Source: Desulfatiglans sp.
GTDB lineage: Bacteria; Desulfobacterota; DSM-4660; Desulfatiglandales; HGW-15
Direction of reading: 5' to 3'
Assembly (NCBI GenBank): GCA_012513605.1
Contig: JAAZBV010000101.1
Span: 1 to 64,000, forward strand
Length of the DNA: 64,000 nt
Shown here: in pieces, positions 1 through 7,181 of the stretch
Position numbering within the stretch: the first letter of the stretch is position 1
Layout: each line of letters opens with the position of its first letter
Notes under the pieces: generated by a model
Databases searched by the model: none
What the model saw: only the letters and a program-made list of their open reading frames with translations
Told to the model about the DNA's origin: nothing
Position numbers and translations under genes: made by a program

Positions 1-1
1 C

Positions 2-577
2 ATAAATCTTATAGGAGGTTCCATTTTTATAAAAAACTTCAAAAATAGGTTGCTCGCTCATGTTTATACCTCGATTAAAAGTTTAACCATTCAGTTTGAG
101 TTGACTTCGCAACTCAACTTCTCGTTAGGCCAGTACTTAAATATGATTCAAAATATTTTGAAATTAAGAAAATGTCCCATTGAATATGCCCTCTACCTTG
201 GAGACGATCATTATTACCCCATATCTGGTGTGGTTCCATATATTACTATTGGTAACATGATGCATCTTTCAAATGGCGAAAATTTACCAGATGAGGCTCT
301 TACACCCCTTAATGAAAGGTTCTCATCATATTTCGGTAAAAACATACTTTTTGGTGGAGGTACAGGTTGGGAGGGCGATGGATTCTTGGCTTTTGCAAAC
401 AAAGTTAAAACTGAGTTACTTTGGCTATTTCATTTTCCTCAGAGTGAAGCCTTTGTAAGTGCTAAAATTGAAAATGATAAAGTAATTGCAATTTCTGAGG
501 AATATCCAAACCGTTTTATTTTTTATATTGCAATAGAAGATCCAAAAATAATTGATATCAAGGTGCAGGAGGCCTAA
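2..577 (+). CDS. Hypothetical protein, 5'-truncated by window edge (cassette gene 1)
   Basis: The reading frame is open from the first complete codon at the window edge, so the true start lies outside; the TTG at 50 is only the first in-window start-like codon. I do not recognise the family. The visible part is soluble, about 190 residues, with many aromatic residues and a Gly-rich stretch (FGGGTGWEGDG) near its middle. No signal peptide or membrane segment is visible. The stop codon at 575-577 lies inside the first bases of an attC-like site, the usual arrangement for an integron gene cassette. AT-rich compared with the genes after 4 kb, which fits acquired DNA. Confidence 0.6.
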   Translation: MNLIGGSIFIKNFKNRLLAHVYTSIKSLTIQFELTSQLNFSLGQYLNMIQNILKLRKCPIEYALYLGDDHYYPISGVVPYITIGNMMHLSNGENLPDEALTPLNERFSSYFGKNILFGGGTGWEGDGFLAFANKVKTELLWLFHFPQSEAFVSAKIENDKVIAISEEYPNRFIFYIAIEDPKIIDIKVQEA

Positions 578-640
578 CCCGCCCTTCAACTATGACCGGG
601 CGATAAAACGCCGCCCGTCATGTTAAGGGCAACGTTAAAT
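572..640 (+). other. attC-like integron recombination site 1
   Basis: Begins with GCCTAAC, matching the R'' consensus RYYYAAC, and ends with GTTAAAT, matching the R' consensus GTTRRRY. Between them the arms CCCTTCAAC / GTTAAGGG and ATGACCGGGCG / CGCCCGTCAT pair imperfectly, leaving unpaired single bases on one arm, as in folded attC hairpins. Length 69 bp is normal for attC. It overlaps the stop of the upstream gene and the start codon of the downstream gene. Confidence 0.75.
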
Positions 641-1181
641 GGTAAAAATGAAATTAATAAACATATTACTTATAACACTATTAATTGTGATCAATGGAGT
701 ATCTATGGCTGAATCTCTGAAAGAAATCAATTATCGCGGTGGTGTAGTAAAGTTTAATATTCCTTCAAATTGGGTTGAGGAATATGAAGAAACGGGTGGA
801 GGTACATTTTATGAAGATGCCCCGAACACAGGTACACTTCGCTTAAATATTATCACAATGCAAGCACCATCAGGTGCCAAAGGTAATTTACCCTTTTCAG
901 CTTTGTCATCAATACCCGTTATAGAGAATAAAAATATTGAAATGTTGGCTAATGGCAATGCATTTGCTTACAGTGTTAGTAGATCGGAAGAAGATGGCGA
1001 AAAAATTACATTATATTGGTGGTATCTCGCAAATCAAGTAGGCTCAAGTCATATAAGACTAGCAAACTTTTCTTATACAATATTAACTTCAAAAGAAGAT
1101 GATCAAAAAACAAAGGAAGAAATTAAGTTACTCGAAGTACAAATTAGAAAGACAATATTTCATCCAGGGTTGGGCAAATAA
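639..1181 (+). CDS. Exported hypothetical protein (cassette gene 2)
   Basis: 180 residues. The N-terminus (MVKMKLINILLITLLIVINGVSMA) is a clear Sec signal peptide with cleavage likely after SMA, so the protein is predicted periplasmic or surface-exposed. The mature part looks like a compact beta-rich domain (for example NYRGGVVKFNIPSNWVEEY, a start seen in small proteins that bind or inhibit other proteins), but I cannot assign a family. The ATG sits at the 3' end of the attC-like site at 572-640 and the gene ends just before the next attC-like site, so gene and site form one mobile cassette of about 612 bp. No promoter of its own is evident. Confidence 0.65.
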   Translation: MVKMKLINILLITLLIVINGVSMAESLKEINYRGGVVKFNIPSNWVEEYEETGGGTFYEDAPNTGTLRLNIITMQAPSGAKGNLPFSALSSIPVIENKNIEMLANGNAFAYSVSRSEEDGEKITLYWWYLANQVGSSHIRLANFSYTILTSKEDDQKTKEEIKLLEVQIRKTIFHPGLGK

Positions 1182-1186
1182 AAAAC

Positions 1187-1253
1187 ATTTAACCAGACGC
1201 TAAAGCCGATCGCCGCGCCAGGGGCGCGGCTCCGGCTTAGCTTTTCGTTAAGG
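1187..1253 (+). other. attC-like integron recombination site 2
   Basis: Starts with ATTTAAC (fits RYYYAAC) and ends with GTTAAGG (fits GTTRRRY except for the last base). The inner arms GCTAAAGCCG..CGCCGCGCC and GGCGCGGCTCCGGCTTAGC pair as a long imperfect hairpin with extra-helical bases. The 67-bp length and the position 6 bp after the stop of the upstream gene and 10 bp before the next ATG are typical of a cassette junction. The 3' consensus mismatch makes it weaker than site 1. Confidence 0.65.
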
Positions 1254-1262
1254 GTGAATAAA

Positions 1263-1844
1263 ATGGAAAACAATAAAGAACTAAAATCCAGATACGTTAA
1301 TTTTTTAAATACCATAGATGAAAAACAGGCTGCATTTCTTATACAGAGTTGTTCTGATGAATTTTGCATGACTACATCCAACACGCTATACCTTTCTATA
1401 TCATCTACCGGTGGTTTCATTGATCCCGCTATTACTATTTATAATTTTTTACGTTCCTTGCCTTGTAATATTGTCACGCATAACATCGGTACAGTTGATT
1501 CAACTGCTATTATTCCATTTTTAGCGGGTAGCATAAGGAATGCATCCCCTTTTTCTAAATTCCTCATTCATGGTATTTTCTGGTGTCCCCCTGGTGGGCA
1601 GTTTTATCCTCTCGCCCAAGTAGATGAGTTCCACACCAGGCTTAATCATGATGCTGCTAGGCTTAGGAGTATTTTGCACGAGCGCACTAGCTTGCCTGAC
1701 GAGGCTATCGACCGGATGTTTCTGTCTGGCGAGACCATGAATCCCGGTACAGCTAAAAAGTTCGACATTATTTCTGATATCGCCGAGTTTGTTATTGAGC
1801 CCGGTAGCACCGTTTTCACAAGTGGGCTTAGGGGACGTTGTTGA
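1263..1844 (+). CDS. ClpP-like serine protease family protein (cassette gene 3, 3' end altered)
   Basis: About 193 residues with the ClpP/crotonase-fold pattern: a SISSTGGFIDPAITIYNFL segment (cf. the ClpP oxyanion-strand region), a candidate nucleophile Ser in GTVDSTA, a candidate catalytic His in FLIHG, and a late LSGETMNPGTAKKFDIISDI block that resembles the ClpP C-terminal region. It lacks a ClpX-type partner nearby. I prefer ATG 1263 over GTG 1254 because AAGGG lies 8 bases upstream. The last codons (RGRC, stop TGA) are supplied by the left inverted repeat of the transposase element that follows, so the natural C-terminus and its attC site have probably been lost. Confidence 0.7.
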   Translation: MENNKELKSRYVNFLNTIDEKQAAFLIQSCSDEFCMTTSNTLYLSISSTGGFIDPAITIYNFLRSLPCNIVTHNIGTVDSTAIIPFLAGSIRNASPFSKFLIHGIFWCPPGGQFYPLAQVDEFHTRLNHDAARLRSILHERTSLPDEAIDRMFLSGETMNPGTAKKFDIISDIAEFVIEPGSTVFTSGLRGRC

Positions 1845-1858
1845 CTAACGTGACAAAA
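1832..1858 (+). repeat. Left terminal inverted repeat of RAYT-like element
   Basis: 27 bases identical to the reverse complement of 2889-2915. It supplies the stop codon of the upstream ClpP-like gene and can fold into a 5-bp stem with a 7-base loop. Confidence 0.85.
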
Positions 1859-1909
1859 AGTGATATTGGCTCGCATAGTGTTAAATTCATCTGATCAGAG
1901 GATAAGAAT

Positions 1910-2878
1910 ATGCCCAGACAAGCGAGATTGGACTCTCCCGGAACCCTGCATCATGTTATTATTCGTGGAATAGAGAAGAAGGATATAGTCCAGGATAAAT
2001 ATGATCGAAAAAATATGGTTACGCGACTTGGAGATCTTGCTGTAGAAACAAAGACAAATATTTATGCATGGGCCTTGATGTCTAATCACATGCATATCCT
2101 TCTTAAGAGCGGCCCGGAGGGATTATCCCTGTTCATGAGAAGGCTTCTAACCGGATATGCAATAACCTACAATATCCGCTATAAGCGGAATGGGCATGTT
2201 TTCCAGAATAGATATAAGTCTATTGTCTGTGATGAAGATGCCTACTTTCAAGAACTGGTCAGATACATACACTTGAATCCATTAAGAGCAAAAATGGTAA
2301 AAAATCTATCTGCCCTTGATCAATACCCATGGTGCGGTCACAGTGCTGTAATGGGAAAGAGAAAGTTGGCATGGCAGGATGTTGATTATGTTTTATCCTG
2401 GTTTGGTCAGGGTAAATCTGCCGCAAGGAAATTTTATCGTCGCTATATACAGGATGGGGTTGATAAAGGGCGAAGGGATGATCTGGTAGGGGGTGGACTT
2501 GTCCGTACCCTGGGCGGGTGGTCTCAGGTTTTATCCCTGCGTAAAGGCAAAGAGAAAGTACTTTGCGATGAACGCATTTTAGGGCAGGATGAATTTGTTG
2601 AAGGAATACTTGCAGAAGCCGAGGGGAAGGTCTCTGGACAGATATCAATAAACAAGAGGATAATAGATACCGAGAAAAGAATCCTCGCAGCATGCGAGAA
2701 AGAAGGAGTTTCTGTTGAAGCGTTAAAAGGAGGAAGTCGGAGAGGTCTGCTTCCCGCATTGAGGTCGAAATTATCCAAAGAACTTGTTGAGAAATATGGC
2801 CTTACCATGGCCGAAGCGGCACGACAGTTAGGCGTAACGACTTCAGCAATATCGAGAATATTTGAAAGAAATAAATGA
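1910..2878 (+). CDS. REP-associated tyrosine (HUH, Y1) transposase
   Basis: 322 residues. The N-terminal Y1_Tnp/IS200-like domain starts MPRQARLDSPGTLHHVIIRG, carries the HUH motif in WALMSNHMHILL, and has the candidate nucleophilic Tyr in the AYFQELVRYIHLNPLRA segment. These are hallmarks of the TnpA-REP family, which nicks and joins single-stranded REP hairpins. The C-terminal third, with LTMAEAARQLGVTTSAISRIF, is a helix-turn-helix of the DnaA-C-terminal/chromosomal replication type seen in long RAYTs. Good SD (GAGGATAA) before ATG. The gene lies alone between perfect inverted repeats; intact, so possibly active. Confidence 0.9.
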   Translation: MPRQARLDSPGTLHHVIIRGIEKKDIVQDKYDRKNMVTRLGDLAVETKTNIYAWALMSNHMHILLKSGPEGLSLFMRRLLTGYAITYNIRYKRNGHVFQNRYKSIVCDEDAYFQELVRYIHLNPLRAKMVKNLSALDQYPWCGHSAVMGKRKLAWQDVDYVLSWFGQGKSAARKFYRRYIQDGVDKGRRDDLVGGGLVRTLGGWSQVLSLRKGKEKVLCDERILGQDEFVEGILAEAEGKVSGQISINKRIIDTEKRILAACEKEGVSVEALKGGSRRGLLPALRSKLSKELVEKYGLTMAEAARQLGVTTSAISRIFERNK

Positions 2879-2888
2879 CTTTCAGGTG

Positions 2889-2915
2889 TTTTGTCACGTT
2901 AGTCAACAACGTCCC
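2889..2915 (-). repeat. Right terminal inverted repeat of RAYT-like element
   Basis: 27 bases, perfect reverse complement of 1832-1858, starting 10 bases after the transposase stop codon. Confidence 0.85.
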
Positions 2916-3197
2916 TTAATGCATGAAGAGTGTCCGATTTTTCATTCCTTTTCAACAACGGTTTCAGGTTTAATAATAGGTTAAAGTATGGTCGATTTAT
3001 TTTAATTATGTATTATTTTTACTGGCCTGATCTTTGCAGTTATTTTAGTGACATCCATACTTAAATAATTGCAGAATATTAATAACGTAATATTAACTAA
3101 ATCTTGTACGAGTTATCTATTACGGTTTGATGCTCCATGTATTTAAAGCGTACAACAATTTTTACATCACATCACTATTATTAGAAAGGATTATAAA
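2916..3197. other. AT-rich intergenic region upstream of the outer-membrane barrel gene
   Basis: About 280 bases without a plausible gene. Contains a good sigma-54 promoter (3023-3038) and a predicted 5' leader of roughly 150 bases before the barrel gene. I saw no further attC-like site here, so the cassette array seems to end at the transposase element. Confidence 0.6.
3023..3038 (+). promoter_or_regulatory. Putative sigma-54 (-24/-12) promoter of the barrel gene
   Basis: TGGCCTGATCTTTGCA matches the consensus TGGCACG-N4-TTGCW with the invariant GG and GC at the correct 10-base spacing. It lies about 160 bases upstream of the outer-membrane protein gene, and a sigma-54 activator gene follows that gene directly. 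Confidence 0.6.
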
Positions 3198-3770
3198 ATG
3201 AAAAAATTATTCGTGCTGGTTTTGACAATTGTATTTCTGTCTATTTCAAGTTTTGCTACAGCAGGCAATGAAAGCGGCCCATATATCGGTGGGTCTCTGG
3301 GTTATTCATCTCTGGATGTCGCTATTAACGCGATTGAGGAAGAAGATGTGAATTTTGATGATGATGACATGGGTTTCAAGGTGTTTGCCGGTTATAATTT
3401 CGGGCAGATTCCAATGTTTGATTTTGCCATTGAAGGCTCGTATGTTGATTTTGGTGGCGCTGCTACAGATGATATTCCCGATTTGGATGTAGATATTACA
3501 GCATATGATATATTCGGGGTAGCCTGCTACAATATCGGGCCTGTTGGAATATTTGGCAAGGTTGGTCATGTCTGGTGGAAAATGGATTCCAGCCTTTCGG
3601 ATGTATTGAATGAATCCGCCGGTGACATGGCATATGGCTTGGGTCTTAAGTTTCAGTTCAGCTCTGTGGCAGTCCGAGCTGAATATGAGAGGTTTAAATT
3701 TGATATAGATAATGTTGGTTCAGATATTAACCTTGATTTTATTTCCGTAGGGTTATCCTGGACCTTTTAA
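3198..3770 (+). CDS. Outer-membrane beta-barrel protein (OmpA/OmpW-like small porin fold)
   Basis: 190 residues. Sec signal peptide MKKLFVLVLTIVFLSISSFATA, then alternating amphipathic strands (YIGGSLGYSSLDVAI, FKVFAGYNFGQ, FDFAIEGSYVDFG, VGIFGKVGHVWWKMD, VAVRAEYERFKFD, DFISVGLSWTF) ending in a terminal Phe, the BamA-recognised barrel signature. About eight strands fit an OMP_b-brl domain. Acidic patches (EEEDVNFDDDD) suggest cation contact in a loop, which is inference. Strong SD (AGAAAGGATT). Probably controlled by the sigma-54 promoter at 3023. A weak stem-loop follows at 3800-3818. Function beyond barrel unknown. Confidence 0.8.
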   Translation: MKKLFVLVLTIVFLSISSFATAGNESGPYIGGSLGYSSLDVAINAIEEEDVNFDDDDMGFKVFAGYNFGQIPMFDFAIEGSYVDFGGAATDDIPDLDVDITAYDIFGVACYNIGPVGIFGKVGHVWWKMDSSLSDVLNESAGDMAYGLGLKFQFSSVAVRAEYERFKFDIDNVGSDINLDFISVGLSWTF

Positions 3771-3799
3771 ATGGTGCTGCAGGTTTTTTAATAAATTCT

Positions 3800-3818
3800 G
3801 GTTAAAAGTTTTTTAACC
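3800..3818 (+). terminator. Weak stem-loop after the barrel gene
   Basis: GGTTAAAA / TTTTAACC with a three-base loop, 30 bases after the stop codon. The stem is AT-rich and no long T-run follows, so termination is uncertain. Confidence 0.35.
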
Positions 3819-3903
3819 TTAAAATTGACCATGTTATGCTCAGGTGCTATATTGGCCCATCCTATTAACAATAAAGCACATGAGCTGACAGCGGTTTATA
3901 TAA

Positions 3904-5289
3904 ATGATACCTGTTACAGAATTACTGAATCAGAACAATTTTTTAAAGAATCTTTTTGATTCCATGCCCTGCGGTGTCATGGTCCTCGATAAAGAAAGAA
4001 GGGTTCAGGCAATCAATAACATTATGGAGCGCACATTCGGGATATCTCTATCTGATGTTATAAAACAGAGAGGTGGAGAGGCGCTCAAATGCATACATGC
4101 CCTTGAAAGCATCAGGGGATGCGGCTTCTCTGATGAATGCAGCCAGTGCATGATCAGGAGGACAGCCATTGATGCCCTGGGCGGAAGCAGGATAGAAAAA
4201 AACAGGGCAACAGCACAATTTTACATTAATGGCATTGAGAGGGACATTGACCTGCTCATAAGCGCTGCACCACTCGACCATGAGGGTGAAAGGCTCGCCA
4301 TAATCATACTTGAAGACATAACAGAGCTGAATGAATTAAAGAGGCGTCTAAAGGCAGAAACAAGTTTTGCGGGCATCATTGGCAGCAGCGCTGTTATGAA
4401 TGAGCTTTTCCGTACTGTAAGGGATTTAGCGGACATAAATGTTCCTGTACTCATACAGGGTGAAAGCGGCACGGGCAAGGAGCTTGTTGCCTCTGCCATA
4501 CATAATGAAGGAAACAGGGCGGATAAGCCCTTTGTGCCGGTCAACTGTGCGGCTCTTCCTGAGGGTATCCTTGAAAGCGAACTCTTCGGACATGAAAAGG
4601 GGGCATTCACAGGGGCAATAAGGGATAAAAAGGGTCGTTTTGAGCTGGCAGACAGCGGCACTCTCTTTCTGGATGAGGTAGGGGAGCTGCCAAAGACCGT
4701 TCAGGCAAAGCTATTAAGGGTACTGCAGGAGGGCTGTTTTGAAAGGGTCGGGTCTGAAAAATCAAAAAGGGTGGATGTCAGGATAATAAGTGCTACAAAC
4801 CGAGACCTTAGGTCAGAGGTGAAAAAAGGTACATTCAGGCAGGATCTCTTCTACCGCCTTGCTGTTGTCCCGGTCATAATCCCTCCCTTAAAAAACCGAA
4901 GGGATGATATTCCTGCTTTGGTGGAACACTTTCTTGAGGAGTTCACTGACCATGGAAGTGACAAACGGGGCGGAGGCATTTCTAAAAGCGCCCTGAATAT
5001 GATGATGGATTATCCCTGGCCAGGCAACATACGGGAGCTTCAAAGCGCCATAAGATTTGCTCTTGTAAAATCAGGTGGAAAAACAATAGGCATCCACCAT
5101 CTCCCCCTTGAGATCCTTGAATGGCAGGGCAGCCGCCCATCAAGGGGACCTGTAAAAAAACTGGAAACAGCTTCTGTGGATGATGCCTTAAAAAGATCAG
5201 GGGGCAACAAGGCAAAGGCAGCCAGACTGTTGGGCGTGGGGAGGGCAACTCTATACAGATTCCTTGTGGATTTCAATAATGTTTCATGA
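3904..5289 (+). CDS. Sigma-54 dependent activator with Cys-rich PAS domain
   Basis: 461 residues. Residues about 10-140 form a PAS domain with cysteines C63, C73, C79 and C82 in the pattern C-x9-C-x5-C-x2-C (segment [11 protein letters not shown]), which could hold a metal or act as a redox switch. Residues about 150-385 are the AAA+ domain with Walker A GESGTGKE, the sigma-54 contact motif GAFTGA and Walker [10 protein letters not shown]. The C-terminus has a Fis-type HTH ([27 protein letters not shown]). It lacks a receiver domain, so it senses a ligand or redox state directly. Neighbours (barrel protein, rubrerythrin, peroxidase, superoxide reductase, octaheme cytochrome) suggest a stress regulon; targets are inferred. 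Confidence 0.9.
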   Translation: MIPVTELLNQNNFLKNLFDSMPCGVMVLDKERRVQAINNIMERTFGISLSDVIKQRGGEALKCIHALESIRGCGFSDECSQCMIRRTAIDALGGSRIEKNRATAQFYINGIERDIDLLISAAPLDHEGERLAIIILEDITELNELKRRLKAETSFAGIIGSSAVMNELFRTVRDLADINVPVLIQGESGTGKELVASAIHNEGNRADKPFVPVNCAALPEGILESELFGHEKGAFTGAIRDKKGRFELADSGTLFLDEVGELPKTVQAKLLRVLQEGCFERVGSEKSKRVDVRIISATNRDLRSEVKKGTFRQDLFYRLAVVPVIIPPLKNRRDDIPALVEHFLEEFTDHGSDKRGGGISKSALNMMMDYPWPGNIRELQSAIRFALVKSGGKTIGIHHLPLEILEWQGSRPSRGPVKKLETASVDDALKRSGGNKAKAARLLGVGRATLYRFLVDFNNVS

Positions 5290-5297
5290 TACAATCC

Positions 5298-5341
5298 TGT
5301 CTCAAAAAAAGGCATGAGACATAATCTTTTTAAAAGGTAAA
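5298..5341 (+). terminator. Stem-loop after the sigma-54 activator
   Basis: TGTCTCA and TGAGACA about 10 bases apart, followed by ATAATCTTTTT, a short intrinsic terminator. The same half-site TGTCTCATG recurs near 5518, so the element could instead be (or double as) an activator binding site upstream of the next gene. Confidence 0.5.
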
Positions 5342-5617
5342 CCATTTTAGAATTATTTTTTTATTAAAAGGTTGTAAGCTTACTCAGGCCAGCAGGTAAC
5401 ATGCTGTAATTTAAGCAGATTAATAATTACCTGATTTTTTATGACATCTCAGGCAAGGTCATTCAAATTCACGCAGCATCCGGGCATGCTAAGGTTTTAA
5501 ACCCCGGATATAAAAAGTGTCTCATGTTTATTGTCTTTAAAAAAACCCTTATTTTTTTATCAGGCTTAAGGGTCTGTAATTATTTATAAATTAAACTTGG
5601 TTCATTATCGCAATGCC
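5342..5617. other. Intergenic stretch upstream of the redox cluster
   Basis: No credible coding frame. Contains one isolated TGTCTCATG half-site near 5518 matching the inverted repeat after the activator gene; if functional, spacing of about 100-320 bases from the candidate promoter at 5618 would suit enhancer sites of a sigma-54 activator. Confidence 0.4.
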
Positions 5618-5633
5618 TGGCACAGATATTGAT
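5618..5633 (+). promoter_or_regulatory. Possible sigma-54 promoter, imperfect -12
   Basis: TGGCACAGATATTGAT has a perfect -24 element (TGGCAC) at the right spacing from TTGAT, but the usually invariant C of the -12 GC is A. It lies about 50 bases upstream of the small ORF that opens the redox cluster. Confidence 0.35.
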
Positions 5634-5669
5634 ATAAGTATATTCAAATAAAAGCAGAGGGTGCAGTAT

Positions 5670-5867
5670 ATGAAACCATGTGATGAAAATCTTATAAAGG
5701 TAATTGCCTTAACAGAAGAGATGATTCTGCTTTCGGATGAAGGTGATGCCCTGAGAGATGATTCAGGATGCGGCGTGCTGTACGGTGTGTTAAGGGATTC
5801 TGCATACAGGATCAAAAAGATGGCAGAAATGGAGCGGGATTCCCATATAAACAAGGGGTTGTTTTAA
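5670..5867 (+). CDS. Small hypothetical protein preceding rubrerythrin
   Basis: 65 residues from ATG 5670 (GAGGG about 7 bases upstream); a GTG at 5661 would add three residues. It is predicted soluble and helical, rich in Asp/Glu/Met (EEMILLSDEGDALRDDSGCGVLYGVLRDSAYRIKKMAEME), with a single cysteine. I do not recognise a family. It is the first gene after a candidate sigma-54 promoter and before rubrerythrin. A 6-bp stem-loop (5871-5888) follows the stop, so it may be transcribed separately from the next gene. Confidence 0.6.
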   Translation: MKPCDENLIKVIALTEEMILLSDEGDALRDDSGCGVLYGVLRDSAYRIKKMAEMERDSHINKGLF

Positions 5868-5977
5868 AGACAGTGTTATTTGACACTGATTATTATATGA
5901 CTATTATTATCGTCTAAAACACAGCTTGACAATATACTTACAATTACCAATTAAATTAATAAAAACAGGAGGATAAT

Positions 5978-6553
5978 ATGGGAAGTTTAAAGGGAACCAG
6001 GACAGAAAAAAATCTACTTACAGCATTTGCAGGGGAGTCACAGGCCAGAAACCGTTATAATTTTTTTGCCAGCCAGGCCAAGAAAGATGGTTATGAACAG
6101 ATGGCCTTTATCTTTGAAGAGACAGCCAATCAGGAAAAGGAGCACGCAAAAAGGCTGTTTAAGTTTCTTGAGGGAGGAGATGTTGAAATAACCGCTGCCT
6201 TTCCCGCTGGTATTATAGGGAGCACCCTTGAGAACCTGATTGCCTCAGCAGCAGGAGAACATCATGAGCATACAGAGATGTATCCATCCTTTGCAAAGAT
6301 AGCTGACGAGGAGGGGTTTACTGATATAGCCAAGGTATTCAGGAATATTGCTGTTGCTGAAAAGCAGCATGAGAAGAGATATAATGCCCTTGCAGCAAAT
6401 ATCAAAAACAAGAAGGTCTTTGAAAAAGATAAAGACACTGTATGGCGTTGCAGGAATTGCGGTTTTATCTGGTCAGGGGCACAGGCGCCGGAAGAATGCC
6501 CGGCATGCGCACACCCAAGGGCCCATTTTGAGATCCTGGGAGAAAATTATTAA
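5978..6553 (+). CDS. rbr: Rubrerythrin
   Basis: 191 residues, the normal rubrerythrin length. The N-terminal ferritin-like four-helix domain carries the diiron ligand motifs (LLTAFAGESQARNRY with the first Glu, EETANQEKEHAKRLF with E-x2-H, and the second half AEKQHEKRY). The C-terminal rubredoxin-like domain has two CxxC pairs (WRCRNCGFIW and CPACAHPRAHF). The enzyme reduces hydrogen peroxide in the cytoplasm of anaerobes using electrons from rubredoxin or a ferredoxin. A rubredoxin gene lies 1.1 kb downstream. Good SD (AGGAGG) before ATG; own promoter probable in the 110-base gap upstream (TTGACA at 5926). Confidence 0.95.
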   Translation: MGSLKGTRTEKNLLTAFAGESQARNRYNFFASQAKKDGYEQMAFIFEETANQEKEHAKRLFKFLEGGDVEITAAFPAGIIGSTLENLIASAAGEHHEHTEMYPSFAKIADEEGFTDIAKVFRNIAVAEKQHEKRYNALAANIKNKKVFEKDKDTVWRCRNCGFIWSGAQAPEECPACAHPRAHFEILGENY

Positions 6554-6638
6554 TTTCATACCTCCTGCTGCCTCCTGAACCCTGTTTAGAGGCAGCAGTA
6601 AAAAAGAGAAAATTAAGCTCTTTTGAAAGGGATATAAA

Positions 6639-7154
6639 ATGGCAGAAAGATCAGGGATTATTACAATGCATGGAAACCCGCTGACCCTTTTAGGAAGCGA
6701 GGTTAAGGTTGGTGACAAGGCCCCGGAGGCAACCCTTATTGATAACAGCCTTACCCCGGTAAAGCTCTCATCTTACATGGGAAAGGTTCTGGTAATTTCC
6801 GCCGTTCCCTCCATTGACACATCTGTATGCGATATAGAGACAAGGAGGTTCAATAAAGAGGCAGAGGGGCTTGGTAAAGATGTTGTTATCCTCACGATAA
6901 GCATGGATCTACCATTTGCCCAGAAGAGATGGTGCGGGGCAGCGGGTATAGAGAGTGTTATCACACTCTCCGACCACAGGGATGCATCCTTTGGGATCGC
7001 TTACGGGATGCTGATCAAGGAGCTTCGCCTCCTGGCAAGAACTGTATTTGTCATAGACAGGCAGGGTGTGGTGAGATACATCCAGGCAGTAAAAGAGCTG
7101 TCAAAAGAGCCTGACTATGAAGAGATCATTAAAGAGGTAAAAAACCTGGTTTAG
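6639..7154 (+). CDS. tpx: Thiol peroxidase (atypical 2-Cys peroxiredoxin, Tpx)
   Basis: 171 residues with the Tpx start (GIITMHGNPLTLLGSEVKVGDKAPEATL), the peroxidatic cysteine in PSIDTSVCDIETRRF and the resolving cysteine in KRWCGAAGIE. It reduces peroxides and lipid hydroperoxides, regenerated by thioredoxin; thioredoxin and its reductase are encoded at 23-25 kb, and a ferredoxin-thioredoxin reductase at 10 kb. Sits between rubrerythrin and superoxide reductase, as expected for an anaerobe's oxygen-defence operon. AAAGGGATAT before the ATG at 6639. Confidence 0.93.
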   Translation: MAERSGIITMHGNPLTLLGSEVKVGDKAPEATLIDNSLTPVKLSSYMGKVLVISAVPSIDTSVCDIETRRFNKEAEGLGKDVVILTISMDLPFAQKRWCGAAGIESVITLSDHRDASFGIAYGMLIKELRLLARTVFVIDRQGVVRYIQAVKELSKEPDYEEIIKEVKNLV

Positions 7155-7181
7155 TTTGTAAACATTATAGAAGGAGGAAAG

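Larger units (their letters stand above)
1832..2915 (+). mobile_element. REP-associated transposase (RAYT-like) element with 27-bp terminal inverted repeats
   Basis: Positions 1832-1858 and 2889-2915 are perfect 27-bp inverted repeats bracketing the Y1 transposase gene. Each repeat begins GGGACGTTGTTGACTAACGT and contains a small internal hairpin (ACGTT, 7-base loop, AACGT). This is the organisation expected of REP-type ends recognised by an HUH transposase, rather than of a DDE insertion sequence. No target-site duplication is seen outside the repeats, consistent with single-strand HUH chemistry. The left end overlaps the 3' end of the ClpP-like gene. Confidence 0.75.

Noticed and set aside
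1160-1420. Minus-strand frame across the second attC-like site
   Set aside because: It overlaps the recombination site and the start of the ClpP-like gene; codon use fits a shadow frame and no start signal is seen.
5618-5633. Calling 5618-5633 a confident sigma-54 promoter
   Set aside because: The invariant C of the -12 GC is A, so it is kept only as a possible element with low confidence.
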